Shown piece after piece: positions 1-11,546 of a stretch of 64,000 nt of DNA. The notes under the pieces are model-generated. The model saw only the letters and a list, made by a program, of their open reading frames with translations, had not been told where the DNA came from and did no database searches. This DNA is from Ulota crispa (taxonomy: Eukaryota; Streptophyta; Bryopsida; Orthotrichales; Orthotrichaceae), in the NCBI GenBank assembly GCA_963920765.1, contig OY987246.1, positions 14,070,868-14,134,867 of the forward strand, in the 5' to 3' direction. A program made the position numbers and the translations under genes. How positions within the stretch are numbered: position 1 is the stretch's first letter; each line of letters starts with the position of its first letter.

Positions 1-91
1 ACACCTCTTAGCAAAGTATTAAAGAATAGCATTGTGATGAAGCCATACCATTGGTATTTTTGGTCTTACCAAAATGATGGTGTATGAGGGT

Positions 92-207
92 TAGATTCTA
101 GATCAATTGTGAGATTGATTTTTGTACAATACATCTAGATTAGATTTTAGATCAATTGTGAGATTGATTTTTGTACAATACATCTAGATTAGATTTTAGA
201 TCAATTG
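92..207. repeat. 49-bp tandem repeat, about 2.4 units
   Basis: A unit beginning TAGATT and containing TAGATCAATTGTGAGATTG recurs at 92, 141 and 190. The first two units are nearly identical and the third is partial before it diverges. It looks like a local slippage or unequal-exchange duplication in non-coding DNA. Confidence 0.9.
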
Positions 208-779
208 AATTGAGATATTAGTTTCTTGTAAAATTGAATGTTGCATTCCATACATGGCCAACTCACACAAAGCATGTGCCTATATACTGTACAACATAAA
301 GTGTAGTTCAAATCCAACCTAACAAACTTCTAAGCAAGTTACAATCCCGGTTACAATGCATATTGTATAGAACTTATTCTAACAATACTTTAAGTTAATA
401 ATAGTTTAAGTTAGAACTAATTGAGAATTTACATATATTCATAAATTGTGACTATCAGCACATCATAACAACATGATGAAAGTTTTGGTATCATTATAGT
501 GCTCAATTTTTTCAAAAAGAAGATTAAAATCTTTAGAATCATCCAACAAAAAACAGTAATAGATTGGAATGTTTGAAACACACATTAAGTTTTCCATTTG
601 GCAAGGCCAACCTCATAACTTATGTACAAAGCTTGAATGGATACAATTTATAAATTGCTCTTCTTTGGTTCTTCAAAAAAATTGAACCAAACTCCTTTTT
701 GAAACGACAACATTTCCTATGGTTTTTAATTCTTCATTTGGTTAGTTTTGAGCTAACATTTCTTTGTAAAAGACCTCTA

Positions 780-955
780 GAAAAGTGAACTAGTTTATCA
801 AGGAGCTCTTATGGTTATTTTCTTTATTTTATACTATAAGTAAATTTTTTAAATGTTTTTGACTAGTTTTTAGTCGAAGTTTGTAAATTGCAAACGGTTT
901 TTTCTCATTTCAATCGGCTAGCATTGAACTAGTAGTTGGTTCTTCCTGGACGTTG
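780..955 (-). repeat. Dispersed repeat, related to 11707-11934
   Basis: The reverse complement of 11707-11934 matches this stretch over about 170 bp. Shared blocks include AGTTTGTAA followed by TTGCAAACG, and GGCTAGCA near the right end, closing with TTCTTCCTGGAC here against TTCTTCCCGGAC there. The copy at 11.7 kb has short terminal inverted repeats, so both are probably members of a small non-autonomous element family. Confidence 0.65.
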
Positions 956-2364
956 CATATGACATTCAAGTTAGCAATTGGGCCCATGTTCTTGAATTGA
1001 GTCAATGGCTCAATGCATTGTGGTGATCCAATTTTTTTTGACTTGAACCCAATTGTCAACACCAATAATCTGTCACAACAACAACCATGTCATCAACAAG
1101 ACTGATTGGGCCAACCTTTAGAATAAAGCATGAGGGCACAATGGATGATTTTATTTGTGAATTTGAGTAATCATACTGGTTCATTTAGGTGATTCTTCAA
1201 ATGGACCAACAATTAGACCTTAGGGGCAGTTTACACTATGCTGTCCCACATCCCATATGTGCAAGTCTCACCTCAACATGAGATCTTGATTTTGTTATAT
1301 TATCAAGGGTAAAAAGGAGTACTAAAGAAAGTCATGAACATTTTATGTAAAATATTGGTGGGACTTAGACTAAAATTTGGGTTTAACAAAATGATCAATT
1401 CAAACCTTGAGTAAAGTCCCACCTTCTTTGGTGCCAAAACTTCCAAAAAATATTATGAAAGTAGAATCACCCATACCTAATAACTTCAAAAATTTTGCAA
1501 CAAACTACAAAGAGTTTGAGGCAACAAATATTTTCCCATGTAGGAAGATAAGAAATATTGGGATTGCTCAATTTGCTTTATTTTATTTGCAAAATTGAAA
1601 TTATAGTGAATTTTGGGAGTCAAAAAGAGCTCTAAATCCATTGCCAACCTCTAAACTCATGCAATTCTAATAATAGCCAAACTACTTTCCGCTCATTAGT
1701 TCCTACTTCACTTTGGGACACATGACATGACGTATGTGGTCCCAACCTTGAAAAGGATAGAAGAGCACTCCAAAACACCTATCCTCAATGATATTGGAAA
1801 TAGCGCACCATATTGATTGGGTATGGGAGATTGTTAGCTATGAGTGCTTCCACCTAGTGCAAGCAACCCAGACATGGGACTTGAGAGATGTAGTGTGAAG
1901 AGCCAATTCCCAGCTTTTGGCCCTACACCAATTAGATTCTCAGGATTCAGTGGGACGTGGAATGTGGGAACATAGTATAGACCGCCCCCTTCAATATTAA
2001 AAAAGCCCTGAAAAACCTGAATCACCTAAACTAAAGACTAGAAATGGAAAGGTTTTCGTAAGGGCCTCTGAAATGGTGGCGTTGCAACTGACCGTGGTGG
2101 CTATGGCGGTGATGCCAAAAGAGCTACTCCGCTGAAACAAACACCGGAAAGGCAAACAGACGCCTTTCGCTCTTGCAGTGGTCGACAAAAACGCTCCGTC
2201 GCCATTTCTTCCCCTTTTTTGTGCTCTTCTTTTCGTAGCCGACGTCACATCTCGTCAGGTGATTCTACCTGCGCTTTTGTAGATTCGCACCCAAGTGGGA
2301 GAGGAAGCTTATTTCACAACAAGCTCTGTCTCTTGGGGGTTTACTTTTTGAGCTCAGGGGAAAG

Positions 2365-5154
2365 ATGAACGCGGCAAGCTTGAACCACCGGCGGGCTGAG
2401 GCGCTGCCGGACCACGAGAAGTACTCACCCAAGCCGCAGAAGCGATGGTCGCTGTCCAAGTCGGTGGAGTACGTGCTCCGAGAGCAGCGCTTCACGTTTG
2501 TGTTGATAGGGGTGGCGATCACCACCGTCTTTTTCTTGTTCCTCCAGCCTCAGTTCCGGTTCGCACAAACATATCCCGAGATTCGCAATGTGAAAGTGCC
2601 CGCCTTGAGGCCGTTTGAGGACGCGCCCTACCGGCGCATGCAACAGGTGGAGGCTGTTGGGTTTGGCGGGGCCAAGATCCCGCTGGGTTTGCAGCGGAAG
2701 TCACAGCGGATCGTGGTGACGGGCGGGGCGGGGTTCGTGGGCAGCCACTTGGTGGATCGGCTGATCGAGCGTGGTGACAGTGTTATCGTGGTGGACAATT
2801 TCTTCACGGGGCGCAAGGAGAATGTGCAGCACCACTTCGGCAATCCGCGGTTCGAGCTCATCCGCCACGACGTGGTGGAGCCACTGCTGCTGGAGGTGGA
2901 CCAGATCTACCACCTGGCGTGCCCCGCGTCGCCCGTGCACTACAAGTTCAACCCCATCAAGACCATCATATCCTCTTCTGTTTTTGCCAGTCTCGTGCGT
3001 TGCAACGTGCGTGGCCATTTGTTTGCTTGATTTTGTGAGAGAGAGAAACAGAGAACGCGTGTGTGTGCAAATGGCCTTGACATGCAAGGCACAAGACGAA
3101 CGTGGTGGGGACGCTGAACATGCTGGGGTTGGCGAAGCGGGTGGGCGCGAGGTTTCTGCTGACGAGCACGAGCGAGGTGTACGGGGATCCTCTGGAGCAT
3201 CCTCAGAAAGGTGGGCGGGTGGATGTGGATGTGGATGTGAGGAGTGCATGTGTGAATATATTAGGGGGTTTCAAATATGACATTCCACACCAATTTTGTT
3301 CACGTGAACTAGATTTTGTGAATAACCCGGCCAAGTCACTCCGTGAACGAGCCATGACGACCTCCTGGGGTAGTGACTCACCGGTGAATAACCACTCGTT
3401 CACTGCTTATTTGAGATATTTGAACCCCCCTATTGATGTTATCTAAACATTTGCGTGTGTGTATGTGTGGTGGGTGTGGTTGGATGGGAGCAGAGACGTA
3501 CTGGGGAAATGTGAATCCAATCGGTATGAGTGACTCTCTATCCTTAGCCAGTAGTTTGATTTCATGAGGCTGTTGTTTGTCTTAGATTCAGCTGAATGAG
3601 CTCTGTTATTAGGTAAAGCCGAAAGATATCCTTCATTTTCCTGTTCTACTTTTGATGTAGAGGTGAAAATTGGTAGTTATCATCCTTCAATGTTGGCAGT
3701 AGTGTCTGAGATAGTGAGTACTTGCAAAATGCGGAGTTGGAACTTTGTTGTAAGGGTTGCTGTGTGTTTTTTGCAGGGGTGCGGAGCTGTTACGATGAAG
3801 GAAAGCGGACTGCGGAGACTTTGGCTATGGATTATCACCGAGGCGCAGAAGTGCAGGTGCATTTTTACTTGATGTGGAGGATGCAGGAACTAACAAAACC
3901 CGCCTTGGGATCCTTGTTTATTGTGACGGCAGTTTCAAGCAATGCAGAATGATGGTTAATTTGATGGTAGTCGTTCTGAGGTTTTGAGCGCATGCAGGTT
4001 CGAATTGCTCGCATTTTCAACACGTATGGCCCAAGAATGTGCATCGATGATGGAAGAGTTGTCAGCAATTTCGTTGCTCAGGTTAGCTACTCTTGCATTC
4101 CTTTTCGGTACTTCTCTGCGAACGATAGTTTTTCAGTCTCTTCTTTTGTTTCGTTTTTTCGTCCTGGCTACAGTTTCAATTGGTTTTGATTGGAATTGTG
4201 AAGAGCATTTTTGACAAGGTATTTTTTCGTTGGTCCAGGCCCTAAGGAAAGAGCCAATGACTGTCTACGGTGATGGAAAACAAACGAGGAGCTTCCAGTA
4301 CGTATCTGATCTGGTACGTAACCTTTTGTTTTTAGCAACTGGGAAATCGTTGGTTTCTGGTGGCCATGCACGTGTCACTTTGCTGGCCAGTTCAGCATCC
4401 ACCTTCTAGCCTGCTTTCGGTTGTTCCTTTACCTGAATGGTGGAATCCAACCATTTGCTGTGTACTTGTAGGTTGAAGGCCTTATGAGGTTGATGGAAGG
4501 CGAGCATGTTGGACCTTTCAATCTAGGAAACCCCGGCGAGTTCACGATGCTAGAGCTTGCAGAGGTTAGCTTCTAGCTCATAAAGTTTTCACTGTTCACA
4601 TGTGTTTGTTAGATATGCCTAATGACCTTTTTCAGAACTGCCCAAACTATGATCTGCTTTGTCGCCATGGATGAGATTAGCACGGTGTGCAAAGTCGCAT
4701 TTCACAGGCACTTGCATTGGCGATTGTTCTCCCTAAGAAGAGCAGTTAACCCTAAGTACCCAATCGCAAACAAATGGTTCACCTTGAGAAGCTAATGGTT
4801 CACTGCTTTCTCCACTTTTAGCTATTTTACACACCTTCATGCTGAACCGAGGTAGATTGAAACCACCGGATATTAGCTTCGTTTGTCTCTTTTTATTCCA
4901 TTTCAGGTGCATTGACCACGTGTCATCATCTCATGCTTGTGCTTGTGATACAGGTGGTTAAGGAGGTGATCGATTCTACTGCAACTATTGAGTACAAAGA
5001 AAACACATCCGATGACCCACACAAGCGCAAGCCTGACATCTCAAAGGCCAAGGAGTTGTTGGGGTGGGAGCCCAAGATTGCACTGAGGAAGGGACTTCCT
5101 CTGATGGTGGAAGACTTCCGGAAACGTATATTTGGTGATCATAAGGACGTCTAG
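2365..5154 (+). CDS. UXS: UDP-glucuronate decarboxylase (UDP-xylose synthase), membrane-anchored, copy 1
   Basis: Converts UDP-glucuronate to UDP-xylose with bound NAD+, probably in the Golgi lumen, supplying xylose for wall polysaccharides. Exons: 2365-2967, 3093-3210, 3494-3523, 3777-3856, 3998-4081, 4239-4313, 4472-4564, 4954-5154, giving 427 residues, typical of plant type-II UXS. Residues 1-42 are a basic cytosolic tail, about 43-60 a membrane anchor, and the rest an extended SDR fold. The Rossmann motif GGAGFVG is at 120-126, TSTSEVYG follows in exon 2, and the catalytic Tyr256/Lys260 pair is in SCYDEGK. Intron 1 is AT-AC; all other introns are GT-AG. Exon 3 is only 30 nt. The ATG at 2365 is the first in frame, and copy 2 starts with a matching MNA.SLNHRR. 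Everything looks intact. The gene is paired with a direct-repeat paralogue 24.7 kb downstream. Confidence 0.96.
2968..3092 (+). other. U12-type AT-AC intron in UXS copy 1
   Basis: The intron starts ATATCCTCTT, one base off the U12 5' splice consensus ATATCCTTT, and ends in AC. A branch-site match CCTTGAC lies at 3075-3081 with its adenosine 12 nt before the 3' end, within the usual U12 spacing. Splicing here joins ...NPIKTI to [11 protein letters not shown], the normal UXS sequence, in phase 0. No GT-AG alternative restores the frame and conserved protein. Confidence 0.9.
3262..3433. mobile_element. Small MITE in intron 2 of UXS copy 1
   Basis: About 170 bp bounded by AGGGGGTTTCAAATAT and, at the right, ATATTTGAACCCCCCTA, which are near-perfect inverted repeats. 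Intron 2 of the second UXS gene lacks this segment (around 28017) and reads straight through, so it serves as an empty site. The flanking duplication appears to be about 3 bp (TAT), but AT-rich flanks make its exact length uncertain. The G-rich tips resemble Tourist/PIF-Harbinger MITEs. Confidence 0.75.
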
Positions 5155-6202
5155 GCAGGCAAAACGCAAGCATTGTTGTTTTGTCAGTTTTTCCAAGTCT
5201 AGGCCAATAACAACCTGTGAAAGTGAACAATGCTGCAACTCCTTGTCCGATTGCCTTGGAAAGACCTGAGTCTCACTGGAGCAAGCACCCCAAGAGTTGC
5301 TGTTGTTAGTAGGCTTTCCTGAAAAGACGAGCCACGAGCGCTGACTGGATGGAAAGTCAATTTTGGATTACAGCAACGAGCAGTACGGACGAAGCAGAGT
5401 GTTTGTGGACGAGATATCCTGCAAGGAGAGAGTGGTGGTTTACTCACTTTTTTGGGTCCAAAAGAAGCTCACCATCCATTTGAAAGTTGGTGTTTTTTGA
5501 AACCTTGAACGTGATTGATAGCCCTAGATATTCTGCGAATTTTAGAGTACCTCATTTTAGAAAAGAGCTAGAACTTTCCGAACTTGGAAGTTTGCAATTT
5601 TTCATTCTGATTTGGTTATAACTACCATGAGTTTCTTATTGCTTTTAATTTCTTTGTGCCGGGATCCTATTTTTTTAGTGTAGTGTTTTGTGCCAGTCAC
5701 TCTTCTGTGTCGGATTGCCCTTCGTTTGTCCGCCAAGGCATGGCTTGTGACATCATAAACTTGCCACGTAGCAAGTTCGTTAAAAGCTATTTGGGAAACA
5801 ATTTGGCAGGTGGCAATGCCTGATTGGTTGAAAATGAAACCCCATTTTTGTTTGTAAAAAGAGCTTCCTTGTTAGTGGCTCTTAAAGCTTGTCTACCGGT
5901 GGGTGCGTGTGGTGAACATGCGTGTATGTGAACTATGTTAATTTATTTTTCGGCAGCTTTGTAGTGGTTGCAAGGCCCTCTTCTTGCAGTAGTTAGTGAA
6001 TAATTTTTACAGCAGTAAAAGTGTAAGATATGAGAATTAGTGTGGGGCAACCTAAATGCACTATTTGGTGTATACATTTTCATACCCTTTTTTTTGGCTG
6101 AATTTTTTTTAAAAACCAAAAAAAATCCACTTGCTTCCTCACATGTAGTATTATTTTTTACACTTATTTTTTGAACTAGTAAAAATTTTGTAGGGCAACT
6201 TT
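5155..6202. other. 3' flank of UXS copy 1, no gene seen
   Basis: Begins with the presumed 3' UTR of UXS and becomes AT-rich after about 5500. No supported coding region, RNA gene or recognisable element. Confidence 0.6.
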
Positions 6203-6666
6203 TTAACCCTTAAAGGATGACAGGGCATAGTACATATGTTGCCGTATAATCAATATTTGCTACAAGTAAGAAGTTTTAATTTGGGATCTCAAGTGGCTCA
6301 CTAGAACGGCTTTGATCTATTCTCCAATTTCTTTGTTGATCTCAAATGCATTAACCCCTAAAGGACATAGCGTGTTACTGTGACCAATAGAATACAAGAT
6401 ATTTTTCTTGTATTTGGAATGGATCCACACCTCTACTACATTTGAGACCAACAAAGAAGTTGAAGAATAGATCAATGTAGTTCTAGTGAGCTATTTGCGA
6501 TCCCAAATTAAAACTTTTTTTTGGTAGCAAATACCAATTATATGACAGCATATATACTATGCCCTATGGTCCTTTAAGGGTTAAAGGTGTGAATCTATTC
6601 CAAATACAAAAAAAAAAACCTCATATTCTATTGGTCACAACGGCATGCCTGTCCTTTACGAGTTAA
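6203..6666. mobile_element. TTAA-flanked MITE (family A), interrupted by a second copy
   Basis: Left end TTAACCCTTAAAGGATGACA at 6203, right end TCCTTTACGAGTTAA at 6663-6666. Removing 6351-6580 joins two halves that are homologous, in opposite orientation, to the inner copy, including the shared blocks AAGTTTTAATTTGGGATC and TCTATTGGTCACA. No coding capacity. It is the older host copy of a self-insertion. Confidence 0.85.
6351..6584. mobile_element. TTAA MITE (family A), inner copy, about 226 bp
   Basis: Bounded by TTAA at 6351-6354 and 6581-6584. Left tip CCCCTAAAGGACAT and right tip GGTCCTTTAAGGG are inverted repeats. The TTAA duplication and CCC-starting tips are piggyBac hallmarks. It sits inside another copy of the same family in the opposite orientation. 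Confidence 0.88.
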
Positions 6667-7399
6667 ACTAGATTGATGAATGCTATAAATTTTCACGGTG
6701 ATTTGTTCGCAGTTTTGATGGCCATTTTTACCCAATTTTTTGTTGCAATGTGGTTCCGGCCTCCAAAAACTTATTTTTTGAAAGTAAAGAATTTTCTCTT
6801 GTAGCCATTTCACTTCAACATCTCCAGAGTTTCTAGCTATAACAAAGTTGGTAGTCACAACAGTCCATTTAATCCAATGGCCCTTTCTAGACTAATCCAA
6901 AAGCCTTCATAAGATATAATCCCAAGCATTTTCAATTTCTTGTAAGCTTTTCGTAAGTTAAAACTATAACCTATTCAAGCTATCAAGTAAGACTTTTTAT
7001 GTCTCCCATTTCTTTAGAATGTAAAATAAGTACACTTAGTTGCATCCATTATCTAAAGCAACTTGTAACATTTGTCTAAAATTAGTGTTTACAAAATATG
7101 AGAGTTTGGGATCATTGTACATGTCTATTTACAGTTTATATTGTGGAATTTCTTTTTTTCTCTTCTTTTTTCTTTTTTGCATATTGTGCTAAGGCTTGTT
7201 CAGATGAGTACATGCTAAGGTTGGTAAATAATAGTCCAATTTAAAATATGTGATATCATTATACATACTCAGTTGAATTTGCTTTCAAGGGTTACGTAAC
7301 ATTTTGAGTCAAGCTTGTTTTGGAGCCCTTGTAGTTTTCAATCTCGGTCTCTCATTGGTTGATTCCCTAAAAATAACCCCAAGATTTTTATACTAGGAG
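6667..7399. other. AT-rich spacer, nothing recognised
   Basis: About 730 bp between the family A MITE and the piggyBac element. A minus-strand open frame at 6858-6628 has no recognisable domain and starts inside the MITE's neighbourhood. I see no gene here. Confidence 0.5.
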
Positions 7400-7403
7400 T
7401 TAA

Positions 7404-9244
7404 CCCTTTAACCACCGTGGTTGTTCTGGGGGGCGGGCATGCCTTTTTCAGTTTGCAGATAATACATGGATTTAGCTTGACTTGTGGACCTTGTTTCTTG
7501 AATCTGACTATATAGATGCGATTGCTGGGTTGTCTTTCTTTTAGGTCTTTTTAATTTTAGGGTCAAACGTGGGTCAATGTGGGACTCTATAATGCATCGA
7601 GGAGAGGATACGATGTTTTGCCTTGATTTTCCACTTCACATACGTATTTGGGTCGTTTTCTTTTCTACCAAATTCCTTATTGTTCTAGGAGCGGCACGTG
7701 TCATTTCTTTCACTGTCATGAAGTTTAGCACAAATGTGATCCCTTCATTGGAGCGGGACTCTAGATTTCCCCAATCAATCCATGTCGGATGGAGTGTTCC
7801 CACTGATGGCACGTATCGCTTCAGCTGAAGCGCAACGGTTGTAAGCTGGAGCAGATCGTTTCAAGGTTTTTGCCCAACGAGCTCAAAATAACACCGTACA
7901 ATGTCCCAGACTTAGAATATGCTGCGTTGCTTTTGGGGCAGCACTGGATACGCTACCGCAGATCACGCAAAACACAAGATGAACTTCCAAAATTGATGAT
8001 GAATAGTGCTCCAACGCAAGTGCACTTACATGCAAGCAAACTCTGAACTCCTAAAGCAAAGCAATGTGCTAACCTCCCACATGGCTACAACATGCATGTT
8101 TTGCATCCGAGAACCACAACACAGACGGGAAAGTACAAGATCGCAATGTGGCTGCCTCATGCCATTCCTAGGACACTGACTTCTCTGGTTTTCATTGAAA
8201 AACTAAAAATTGGGACCTGTACTATAGCTAAAATACTCGTACACATTGTTCTCATTCACTTCTCTAGCATGACTAAGCCGCCCCCCAATGAAATGCATAA
8301 GATAACACATCTACATGTTCTCAATAGCCACAGCCCATAAGTATCATACAAAAACTTTGGCATAGGGTGGTAGCCCAAAAGTGGAGCACATCCTCCGTAA
8401 GCGCATGGACCATTCGCCAAGACTGAAATGCCTAATTTGCAGTGAATCATAGAAACATTCAATTAAAATGTGGCACCTGTGCTAGAACAGTTACACATGA
8501 AGAGAGCATGACTTCTTGTTTTCGTATCTAGGTTGTGGAAGTTCAAACGGGCTATCACTAGGGTTCCAACAGACCGTAGAATACACTAGCACCCGTGCCG
8601 CTCCGAGAAGCAGCCGCTTTGGCAGACAAGTACTGAACACAATCAGTTGTAGTGGAGTAACGACTACATAACCACCTGGGAAATTGTAGTCCCTGCTTCA
8701 TTTGAGATTGACTCCTGGGTTTTGCTAGCTTGATGCTAGCTTGATGCTAGCAGCGGTGAAGCGGTGGTCCACACACCCAAGACAAGAGAAAGAGACAATG
8801 ACATCGAACTCCATTACAAACAACAACTCGATCATGGCCCTAGACAAATACAAACTACGGTCAAAAATGATATGAAAATTGACATGCCATGCCAATCCTT
8901 GCATCAAAGACAAAATGATAGAAAGTGAAGGTCAAACCTTGTTCAAAAACCATCGCTGCCAGCACTGATACACATGGCCCTCTGCTAGAAATTGAAGAAA
9001 GAAATAACCAACACAACATCTACTATCTACTTTACCATGCACTACAAGGCTCAAAACTGCGGCCCCAGCCATTCCAAGCCCACCGACCCTGCAAGTCGGA
9101 TACATTACACAAAATCAGGTGAACTACAAAGCTCCATCATATCTACATACAATAGAACAATAAGACTATGAACACCTACAACAAGCACATGTATAACCGT
9201 TCTACAAAGGCACTTACCGAAACCCATACCGATCTTTGACAAAA
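7404..9244. other. Left (3') portion of piggyBac element, non-coding
   Basis: Lies between the left tip and the end of the transposase remnant. No recognised protein; short frames at 7577-7828 and 8092-8340 have no known domain. A small triplication of TAGCTTGATGC occurs around 8727-8751. Confidence 0.5.
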
Positions 9245-11291
9245 CTACAGGTACTTGTCCTGCGCGTGAAATGAGTTGAAGCACTCAGATATGCAGAGCC
9301 AAACCCCCTCACATTGTGGGCAAACATACATCATACGCCACTTGCATGTACGGCAAACTTGTCTCAAGGTAGTTTTATAAGGAATGTGACTTACTCCGGC
9401 TTCAACTGACCTCTCCACTACTAAGCGCAGTGCCCTTGCTGCTCTCTTTGCCTTATATGGCCTCCCCATCAACTAGTATGCAAGCTGCAATTAAAATTCC
9501 TTGTGGGTCAACGTCCTCTCGCCCAAACTCTTGGACATTTCTTTATGAATTGTGAAAGCATGGCCACGCTAGAGTCGAGACAAAAAAAATAGATGCGGTG
9601 CCACCACTTCTTGGTGGCAATCTGCATGCTGTAGTATGACCGGTTTTGGTCCGCCACGTCCACTCCACCCATCTTCTATGAATACAAGATCTGAATTAGA
9701 GACGTCAGCACTTCCACCAGCCTTCAACCAGAGACATGCTTTGTCAATCACTACTCCGTCCTACACCATTGGATCAGCTGCTATGGCAAGGGAGCAAACC
9801 CCTTTGGTGTCCTACCAGTGGATTGCTGCCATTTGTTGATCCTTGTGTACTCAGATGTGGAGAGTGCCTCGCGCCTGATCATGGGAGATGCCAAGGCTAG
9901 TAGAGAAACTCTTGCGCTGTTTCCGTGCTGTCTCCACCGCATAGAATCCACAAGATAGCAAATCATCAGAGAGGAAAGGTGAAGTAAAGTAGTTGTTGCA
10001 TGTGACAGTGTACCACTTACCTTCCAATCCCCTCGTCAATCGGCTAACCACTTGCCCTGCCATGCCAATTAGAGCTCCACTAGATCCAAGGTCTGGGTTG
10101 TTGTTATCCTTCCCCACATAGATCTCCAACTTGTACAAATAACTAGTAATTGAACAAGCCATAATCCACAATTTGATCCCATGAGTGATGAGCTTTGCCG
10201 GGAGATACTGTTTGAAAGAGCAGAATCTCCCATTATAGGCCACCATGCACTTGTCAACTGTCATGTAAGGGGACATGCTCCAAAACCGCTGGAACCTGGA
10301 TTCAACATGCTCCAATATCCATTGGCATTTGCCAATAGGGTTGTAATGAGGGCTGTCCTTGTTGGTCACATATGTGTAACAAGATGTCATGTGCAAACAT
10401 TTAAGAATATACTCGAAAGCGCCAGTATGACATTATACAAACCACATCCTCGCAGTACAAAGCGCCGGATCCACAACTCCAGTAATCTCAAATGCTAAGT
10501 TGATTTCGGACGCCCATCAGGCAGCATATTTTGTTGAATTTACGGAACTCTGCCAAAGTAATTGGGTTCACAGCTTTGTCTCCGCCCTTCCGCTTCCCCA
10601 TGGCAGGGTCTAGGAACTTCGCGTATTTGTTGCTCTCTTGCACAATTTTTTGCTGCAAAACCTCGTCCCAAAACGACTAAAAATACTGAATGGGCTGGAG
10701 TACTAAGTTGCAAGGCAAATTGTTGCTGGGGCCAGGCGTGCTGCCGGTGAAGAGATGCTTTGGCAGTAACGCCCAAGCGCGAGTGTGCCAATTGGAGTCG
10801 CAATACTTCTGCTCTAGGTTGGGACGCTCCATTTCTGCTCCAAGTGGATATATACTTAGGTCGCCGAGCAAAGCCAACGGGTTGTCTTCACGCTCGTCAA
10901 AAGAGCTAGTGCCGTTTGAAAGGTCATTCAAGAGGTCACTCCCCAAGTCTGACAACGCTGGATCCCAATCGTGGGTCGAATCACTCTCTTCGAGTTTCCA
11001 ACCTGGAGGCGCCCCTGACTGAGATTGAACAACGTCACCGTTGTATGCTTGTAGAGCTGGTGAAATCTTGCCTCTTGAGGGTGAGATGCAATGCTTGAGA
11101 GTCGCTACGAGTGGACGCAAGTGACGTACTGCAGCATACGATACAATTTGGACTCTAAGGTCTGATCCAAAGTTGACCTCAACAAACACGTCCCTACCAT
11201 CCAGCAGCTCCCTCCCAACAATCGTGCCATATGCCGTGGGACATGGACTGTGTAACACCTCTCCTCCCCACATGAGGTCACAAAGATACAC
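9245..11291 (-). pseudogene. piggyBac transposase remnant (DDE_Tnp_1_7)
   Basis: Read on the minus strand from 11291. An acidic N-terminal region (11291-10677) ends in FTGSTPGPS, the usual lead-in to the piggyBac core. An in-frame stop follows, then SFWDEVLQQKIVQESNKYA (about 10680-10620), another stop and a frameshift near 10415. Next is a long open segment, 10396-9851. It holds the first catalytic Asp in MTVDKCMVAYNGR (10255), then KQYLPAK and GIKLW. The second Asp position reads TCNNYFTS, so Asp is replaced by Asn (codon 9997-9995). The third Asp is present in GGVDVADQNRSYYS (about 9660) after another stop. The C-terminal Cys-rich finger, with CRTC, CPQC and CISECF spaced as in piggyBac, ends at 9245. 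Several lesions make this inactive; some breaks could be introns. Confidence 0.9.
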
Positions 11292-11546
11292 CTCCTCTTG
11301 ACCCCTAAGATTTGAACGATTCTTTAGAATTGGATGGAAGAATCCCTTGATATCGGGTGGAATAGTGGTGAGTGACTCATCTTTGCTAGATTGCCTCTAT
11401 CCTTTGCTTCTATGCCCTCAACCTTGTCCCCTTCCTCAGCCCCTACCTCGACTCCTGCCGCAACAACGGCCACAACTCGCCCAAGAATTTGAGAGCACGT
11501 AAGGATGTCCGCGGACGCATCTACAGGAAGGGAGGTTGGATTCACT

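Larger units (their letters stand above)
1..2364. other. Intergenic, 5' flank of first UXS gene
   Basis: AT-rich DNA with no credible gene; open frames are short and unrelated to known families. It holds a 49-bp tandem repeat at 92-207 and a dispersed repeat at about 780-955, listed separately. The base composition becomes more GC-rich from about 2040 towards the UXS start, as expected for promoter and 5' UTR. I could not identify a convincing TATA box. Confidence 0.6.

Noticed and set aside
2701..3249. 182-codon minus-strand frame, and its counterpart at 27278-27913
   Set aside because: Antisense shadows of UXS exons 1-2 running across the U12 intron.
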